A DNA stretch of 21,683 nucleotides from Priapulus caudatus (lineage: Eukaryota; Priapulida; Priapulimorpha; Priapulimorphida; Priapulidae), in contig NW_014577660.1 of NCBI RefSeq assembly GCF_000485595.1, positions 159,685 to 181,367 of the forward strand, in the 5' to 3' direction. This document shows, piece by piece, positions 17,495 through 21,683 of this stretch. The notes beneath the pieces were generated by a model. That model was not told where the DNA came from. It ran no database searches and was given only the letters and a program-made list of their open reading frames with translations. Made by a program: the position numbers and the translations under genes. The first letter of the stretch is position 1, and every line of letters begins with the position of its first letter.

Positions 17495-17900
17495 AAAGAT
17501 GTACCTTACGAGGAGAGACTAAAACGTTTACACCTCCGACTTTGCTTATACTTATAGACGTCTCCGCAGGCGACATGATAGATACGTTGAGTCATCCACC
17601 TCTGATGATTCAGAAGATTACTCAAGATGAACATAAAGATAGTTTCAATGTTCAATAGCTAATCAACCCATAGATGTCTTCTAGATGTCTACAACGTAGA
17701 GTCCCACAGCACACAATGCCAACAAATATAAACTGTGTGTGCATAGGTCAATAGAGGCATGAAGGAAAATCCTCATTCAGTTATTGTATACTGTATAGAA
17801 TCAACCATGGAAAACCTAAGGGCGAAACACTGTATGTTCACCATCTAAAAACATTTGAGGCTCGACTGGCCAGACTAGCAGAATAATTTAAATTCTTAAT
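17495..17900 (+). pseudogene. Decayed LINE reverse-transcriptase C-terminal region
   Basis: At 17501 the plus strand reads VPYEERLKRLHLRL, then after a stop and a frame change RRLR and GDMIDT (17569-17586). CR1/Jockey-type LINEs carry the order YExRLxxLxLxxLxxRRxRGDMIxxYK downstream of the catalytic reverse-transcriptase domain. That order and spacing are kept here although frames are broken. Further along, words such as HLKTFEARLARLAE (about 17841-17882) resemble the VNAFKNRLDKxW end of these proteins. The catalytic domain (YxDD) and the 5' part are not present. So: a 5'-truncated, frameshifted, inactive copy. Some frameshifts could be assembly errors. Confidence 0.55.
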
Positions 17901-17925
17901 AGAATTGAATAAATATAAGTAATTC

Positions 17926-18240
17926 CTAAAGGCAATTCACGTTTCCACTCCACAGTTCTGAGAAACCTTGGTAGCTGACCGAAAAGATTCCGGCATGCAA
18001 CTTCAACATGTATGCACCATCAAAGATGAAAGAGATGCTGGTTTCTGTCACCAATGGATGAGGAAAAGTGCTGATCTCACCTGTCTGGATCTGTGATGGC
18101 TGCTTACATTTTTGGGCAGTTGTCTGGTTCACCTGCGATCATCGGATGTCAACTGCGCCAATCGCCATCCACGTCAATACCCATGGAGCTTTTCCACACA
18201 TTGGCTTTCATCAGGAAGCTTGGGTGACACGCGTTTAATA
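17926..18240 (-). pseudogene. P/THAP9-like transposase remnant
   Basis: The minus-strand frame 18132-17926 (68 codons) reads NQTTAQKCKQPSQIQTGE, then TFPHP at residues 22-26, then ISFIFDGAYMLKL at 33-45. P-element-superfamily transposases (including THAP9) have a stretch of the form FPHP...(I/V)xFxxDxxHMLKLxRN between the catalytic acidic residues; the spacing fits, though the His is Tyr and the Arg-Asn is lost. Upstream (18133-18240), after a TGA and frame changes, LH, SMGIDVDGD and similar words continue the resemblance. No THAP zinc finger or termini were found. The plus strand is also largely open here, so the orientation rests on the motif. Confidence 0.45.
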
Positions 18241-18324
18241 CTGCGTGGCCTGAAGGAAATAACCAAGAGGAACTTCTCCAATTCTATTTACACCGACAGC
18301 CATTGTAACATACCGTCGCGAAGA

Positions 18325-18640
18325 ACGTGTTGCTACGTGGAGGCATGTTCCCAATTAGCGAGACGACGAGAGTGTCGCGGCGTGTGTCGCCAGGAGAGAC
18401 CGTATTGGCTATGTGGAGCGTGTCACCGTAGCGGAGAAGACGAGAGGTGTCGGGCATGTTGTCGGTCAGGAGAGTGAGAAGGTGAGTGAACAGGCAGGAA
18501 GAATAACGAGGAGAAGGGGCGGAGAGGGGGAAGGGGGACGAGCGAAGGAGAGGGCGGAAAGAAAAGGGGGGGAGACGTGTTGCTACATGGAGCATTGTGT
18601 CGCCGTAGCGAGAACGACGAGAGTGTCCGCGTGTGTCGGC
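18325..18640. repeat. About 70-bp minisatellite with purine tract
   Basis: Three degenerate copies (18325-18398, 18403-18475, 18575-18640) of a unit beginning CGTGTTGCTACGTGGAG and ending GTGTCG, with GTAGCG and GACGAGAGTGTC inside. Between copies 2 and 3 lies a purine-rich run of about 105 bases (18470-18575). Confidence 0.6.
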
Positions 18641-18644
18641 GGCA

Positions 18645-19090
18645 ACATTTTTCTACATTTATTGTCTATTTCCTATATGATAGATAAAATCAAACTCAGA
18701 AAGCAGCTATAATTTTTCCTCACACTCCTCAGATAGTATTATTCTGTTTTTTTTAGGCTTGTGAGGGGCGTTCTTTGACTAGTGATATGAGATATGCTTT
18801 CACTGTACATTTGGCAGCATTGCCAGTTTAAGCTTCTTCTTATAATGAACTGATCTTTGTGTTTGCAAAAACTAGGTTGTGCTTCACATTTGTGCACCCT
18901 GATGGTATCAAAGCATAGCATCGGATCTAGTTTTTTCACAACTGAGTGATGGGTAGCAGTTTTCTGGTCAAATAGACCCTGTCATACAAAATGAAGAAGA
19001 TCTATAACAACTAAAGTTTTGTTCACTGCTATTAGTGCTAATCATGAGATTAATAAGCATCGTGATTGTGAGAAAGTGTTGCGCGCCACT
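18645..19090. other. Stretch with weak coding-like frames
   Basis: A minus-strand frame at 18739-18939 (66 codons, Cys/Ser-rich) and a plus-strand stretch after the acceptor-like TTCTGTTTTTTTTAG (ends 18755) reading CEGRSLTSDMRYAFTVHLAA both look protein-like. They overlap on opposite strands, and neither can be assigned. They could be more of the transposase remnant at 17926-18240. Confidence 0.25.
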
Positions 19091-19104
19091 CTTCGGCGAT
19101 CTAT

Positions 19105-19190
19105 GCAATCTTAAGATTGCTCGCGCACTATTCTTAGATCGCGCGAGTCAATCTACCGATGCGTCAGACTGCACGCAATCTCGAGATTGT
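19105..19190. other. Two related perfect palindromes
   Basis: GCAATCTTAAGATTGC (19105-19120) and CAATCTCGAGATTG (19176-19189) are both perfect palindromes sharing the arms CAATCT/AGATTG. They differ only in the two central bases (TA versus CG), with symmetry kept. They lie 70 bases apart in sequence rich in GCGCGA words. Confidence 0.55.
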
Positions 19191-19389
19191 GTTGTGCATT
19201 CTACGCTTATTAATAAACGAAGTAATCGATACAACTCACGCAATTTTCCGTTTTTACTCTAGACGAAAGTGTTCTAGACTAATCTAATATGGTACATACA
19301 GTAACTAACCTAAACCTTAACCTCTATTTACAATTTCACCGACAGTCAGAGATGATCAGAAAGGCCCAAACATGTACGCTTACAAATCT

Positions 19390-19609
19390 TTTAGAACCGG
19401 GCATTGGTGGCAATCTTATCGAAGCCTCTAGCATCCGCACTAGCTCTAGCTGATACAACCGCCAGCAAACCCTGTAAAACCGGGCGGATTTTTTATTTTG
19501 GTAATTGGCATGTGAACAGAATATATGATAAAATTCCTGTGATAAGTGACATTATCACATGGTCATCTTTTTCTTCTCAATTGAATAGCTTTTCATGTGG
19601 CTCTAAAAC
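19390..19609. repeat. Repeated ACCGGGC words near the inverted-repeat element
   Basis: GAACCGGGC, AAACCGGGC and AAACCGGGC occur at about 19395, 19477 and 19607. The last is the left end of the inverted-repeat element, so the first two may be ends of nested or older copies. A 7-bp hairpin GTGATAA/TTATCAC lies at 19540-19559. An 89-codon plus-strand frame here has no supporting signal. Confidence 0.3.
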
Positions 19610-20152
19610 CGGGCTTTTGTCCGGGTTGCGAAATGCTTGCGACGCGACGCACTGCGCCGTGACTGACAGCTGACTGCTGCACAGTCGCAGCAGTAGAAGT
19701 GACGATCGCACTATTGATCGCGCAAACTAAATGAGTTTACATATTTTTGCTGTGTGCATGTTGTGTACATAACTGTATGCACTGATTGTTTTACTTCAAC
19801 GAGGGTGCATTGGTGTTATTATGCATTCGATCTCGTCCACAGCGATGCGGCCAAGGCCAGCTTATGTCGGGTATGTAACCAATGAAAACAATGCTTGCCG
19901 ACGCGGTTCGAACAGTCCCCGCGTCATAGAAGATAGTAAGTAGAACGATGTGCGACTCACTGCGATCGCGTTGGCGACTGACAAATTTTCCGAGTCGCAA
20001 GCAAGTCGCAAGACGCGTCGCTGCAGTCGCAGGGGTGCTTAGGTCGATACTTTCCTCTGCGTCGCGATCGTCGCTGGCGAACTTGCGCAACCAGTTGGGC
20101 AGAAATCAGTCGCAAGGCATCGCGTCGCGTCGCAGGCCGACATACAAGCCCG
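19610..20152. mobile_element. Inverted-repeat DNA element of about 543 bp
   Basis: The outer ends CGGGCTTTTGTCCGG and (reverse complement of the right end) CGGGCTTGTATGTCGG match. Inside them TGCGACGCGACGC (19638-19650) and GCGTCGCGTCGCA (20122-20134) are perfect 13-bp inverted repeats. The next bases (CTGCG..GACTGA versus ATGCC..GACTGA) still pair partly. The interior is full of GTCGCA/TGCGAC words and has no transposase. This is the architecture of a non-autonomous DNA transposon; Harbinger-type families with GCGAC-rich ends come to mind but are not proven. A target duplication was not resolved. Confidence 0.5.
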
Positions 20153-20768
20153 CTTTATACACTTATGGTTTTGATCTATATCGGAATAAAAGTTTAATTA
20201 CAATGAACAATTATATTACCTCCCTATACTATTTTTTAATCATGCAAATAGTAACTATATTATAACTGCGATTGACTGTTACAGGTAGTGACAGAACATA
20301 GGGAATAGACCTTAGGCAATCATTTTATTTTGTAAAGGTTTTTCAACAAATTTGTTGTTATTATAATAAAATCAATCTTACACATGTATTGTAATGTAGT
20401 TTAAGAAAATTGGCTGTAGTATCGTGTTCGTTAATCAAATATGTGATAATTCCATATAGTGTTGCAACAAGTTCGTTTACTTTTGGTTGTATATATATAT
20501 ATATATATTTACAATAAAAGAATAACATGTAGCTGACACCTGATACTGATAGCTTGTGTCTGTTTTGTGGGTGCGTTTCATCAGTCTCGAAGCGGTTTAG
20601 CTTGTTCTTCAGAAGATTCCTTTCGTGTTAACTTTTCTCTAAGTTTTGATTGTAAAATTGAAATATTTCTGGAACAATTGTCAATTTGTGGTGTTGAATT
20701 TAAAATATTAATAATGGTACGTGGTACTTTCTGTGGAATTACTCCCGCGTCCGTCGAGAACCAGCATT
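20153..20768. other. AT-rich stretch with TA microsatellite
   Basis: No supported gene. TA repeat at about 20490-20509, followed by AATAAAAG (20513-20520). A CAACAAATTTGTTG palindrome is at 20345-20358. An 80-codon plus frame (20567-20809) has no ATG at its start and no recognised domain. Confidence 0.35.
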
Positions 20769-20847
20769 TAGACTGGTCCGCGGCTCGACAGTTCCACGCC
20801 GGCGTGTAAGTTTAACGCGAGTGAACTGTGAGCGGCGCACCAGTCTA
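20769..20847. other. Long imperfect hairpin with nested palindrome
   Basis: TAGACTGGTCCGCGGCTCGA...GTTC (20769-20794) pairs with GAAC...GCGGCGCACCAGTCTA (20823-20847) with two mismatches and one bulge. The 28-base spacer begins with the perfect 12-bp palindrome CACGCCGGCGTG (20795-20806). Could be a cruciform-forming site, the core of a foldback transposon or a regulatory element. Confidence 0.6.
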
Positions 20848-20849
20848 GG

Positions 20850-21190
20850 ACAAGTTGGCGAATGCTACTGTTCATAAGTACCGTGTCACCTAGTCACATT
20901 TATTAAAACAATAATTCATAGATTCCATGAGGTTTACAATGGAAAAAATGATTTTGGCCAGGGCCCCTAATACCTAATGAGCCAAATATTGCATAAGTAT
21001 ATTAGAAATTGGGCCGTATTAAAAGTGTGGGAGCGATTCGAAAGAGCAGGTGATCGCTATGGTTAGTCAAGTAAAACACGGATTCCCGCGGTAGTGCTTC
21101 CGCGTTCTCGATAGGGCGCTAGCGTCGCTCGGCTGGGGTCAATTTTTATTGGACAATCAGCATTCTAGGTTATCTATCTATTTCCTATGG
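20850..21190. other. No supported feature
   Basis: A+T-rich with a short GC-rich patch at 21085-21140 (CCCGCGG, GGGCGCTAGCGTCGCTCGG). No gene, tRNA or clear repeat seen. Confidence 0.3.
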
Positions 21191-21191
21191 T

Positions 21192-21236
21192 TCAACCGAT
21201 GATCGAGTATAATCGATGAATCGTGACATCACTAGT
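21192..21236 (-). mobile_element. hAT-like terminus, third family member
   Basis: Minus strand: CTAGTGATGTCACGATTCAT, followed by CGATTATACTCGATCATCGG. The start aligns with the left end of the MITE at 8119 (CAGTGATGTCCCATGATCGA). Only one end is visible, so it is a truncated copy or the other end is too decayed. Confidence 0.5.
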
Positions 21237-21296
21237 TTCCAGATTATGGATGTGCGCATGAATTGAGAACACTGTGACATCATTGCGGCAGTTCAG

Positions 21297-21640
21297 GATC
21301 CATGTTTAACAGCAGCTCCCCCTCCTCTTGAGGGTCAAAGGTTATTAGACACTTACTGCTTCGCAACGTCAGTGGAAGCACACTTCCATGGTCCTTTCAA
21401 TAAAGCATAAAAATGGTAGGTCACCGCTGAAAGAAAAAAAGTTTTCAAATCGCTCGTCAGACCATTCGCTCAGAAAATGTCTAAATTCTGCCGCTGTGTC
21501 CCATTGACGCTTGACCTGTGACCTCAATTTCGGCACAGTATGGCTTTCGCTACCATGATGGCTATACACCCGAACTATGCACGAGCCTATAGGTGGGCCG
21601 TTTAGATTTGTGCCGCTTCTGCATTTCACTTCGTCAGAAA
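21297..21640 (+). repeat. Dispersed repeat family, copy 2
   Basis: Partner of 12400-12755 in the same orientation. It begins near ATCCATGTTTAACAGC and ends near TTTAGATTTGTGCCGC. On the minus strand an 86-codon frame (21629-21369) spans it, while copy 1 keeps only shorter pieces of the same frame, so the ancestral element may have been coding there. Identity unknown. Confidence 0.7.
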
Positions 21641-21683
21641 AAATTATCGCACATTAGTTTTTTACCATTAACTTGTAAACCGT

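Overview
The window looks like nuclear DNA of an invertebrate metazoan, probably aquatic, although the species cannot be fixed. The reasons are spliced coding exons with GT/AG borders, A+T-rich introns, microsatellites and a dense mixture of eukaryotic transposon debris: LTR elements, a CR1/Jockey-like LINE, a P-element-like transposase, hAT-like and other MITEs, and tRNA-derived SINE candidates. There are no bacterial operons, ribosome binding sites, rRNA genes, CRISPR arrays or complete protein-coding genes. The longest open frames sit in simple repeats or GC-rich DNA and are not genes.

Layout. 1-478: a 62-bp tandem satellite made of 38-bp palindromes joined by 24-bp linkers. 480-1215: low-complexity DNA with a small Cys-rich reading frame and CCA/CTA and TA microsatellites. 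1216-1831: a solo LTR inserted in the TA repeat. 1903-6095: an LTR retrotransposon bounded by a 6-bp target duplication, with long internally repeated LTRs and a 2.3-kb interior that shows no gag or pol. 6102-7000: GC-rich, CpG-containing DNA of unknown nature. 7863-8630: two minus-strand exons of one unidentified gene, whose splice phases fit exactly, with a hAT-like MITE in the intron between them. 8930-9900: patches of CpG-rich, promoter-like DNA.

9985-13240: transposon ends, a retroposon tail, a large CT/CA microsatellite, a dispersed repeat whose second copy lies at 21297-21640, and a 185-bp inverted-repeat element. 14081-15522: two further minus-strand exon candidates, perhaps the same gene as the 8-kb exons or another one. 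15890-16380: two minus-strand tRNA-like SINE candidates around a 17-bp-arm palindrome. 17490-17900: the decayed end of a LINE reverse transcriptase. 17926-18240: a minus-strand P/THAP9-like transposase remnant, followed by a minisatellite and a purine tract. 19105-20850: palindromes and an inverted-repeat element of about 540 bp. 21190-21640: a hAT-like terminus and the second copy of the dispersed repeat.

How the parts relate. The only genic signal is on the minus strand (15522 down to 7863). Transposons occupy its introns and flanks. Paired repeat copies (the two LTRs; the 12.4-kb and 21.3-kb copies) differ mainly by one- or two-base insertions and deletions, which suggests poorly polished long reads in multicopy DNA. 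Frameshifts in this window should therefore be read with caution. All protein-family calls come from motif recognition by eye; no database search was run.
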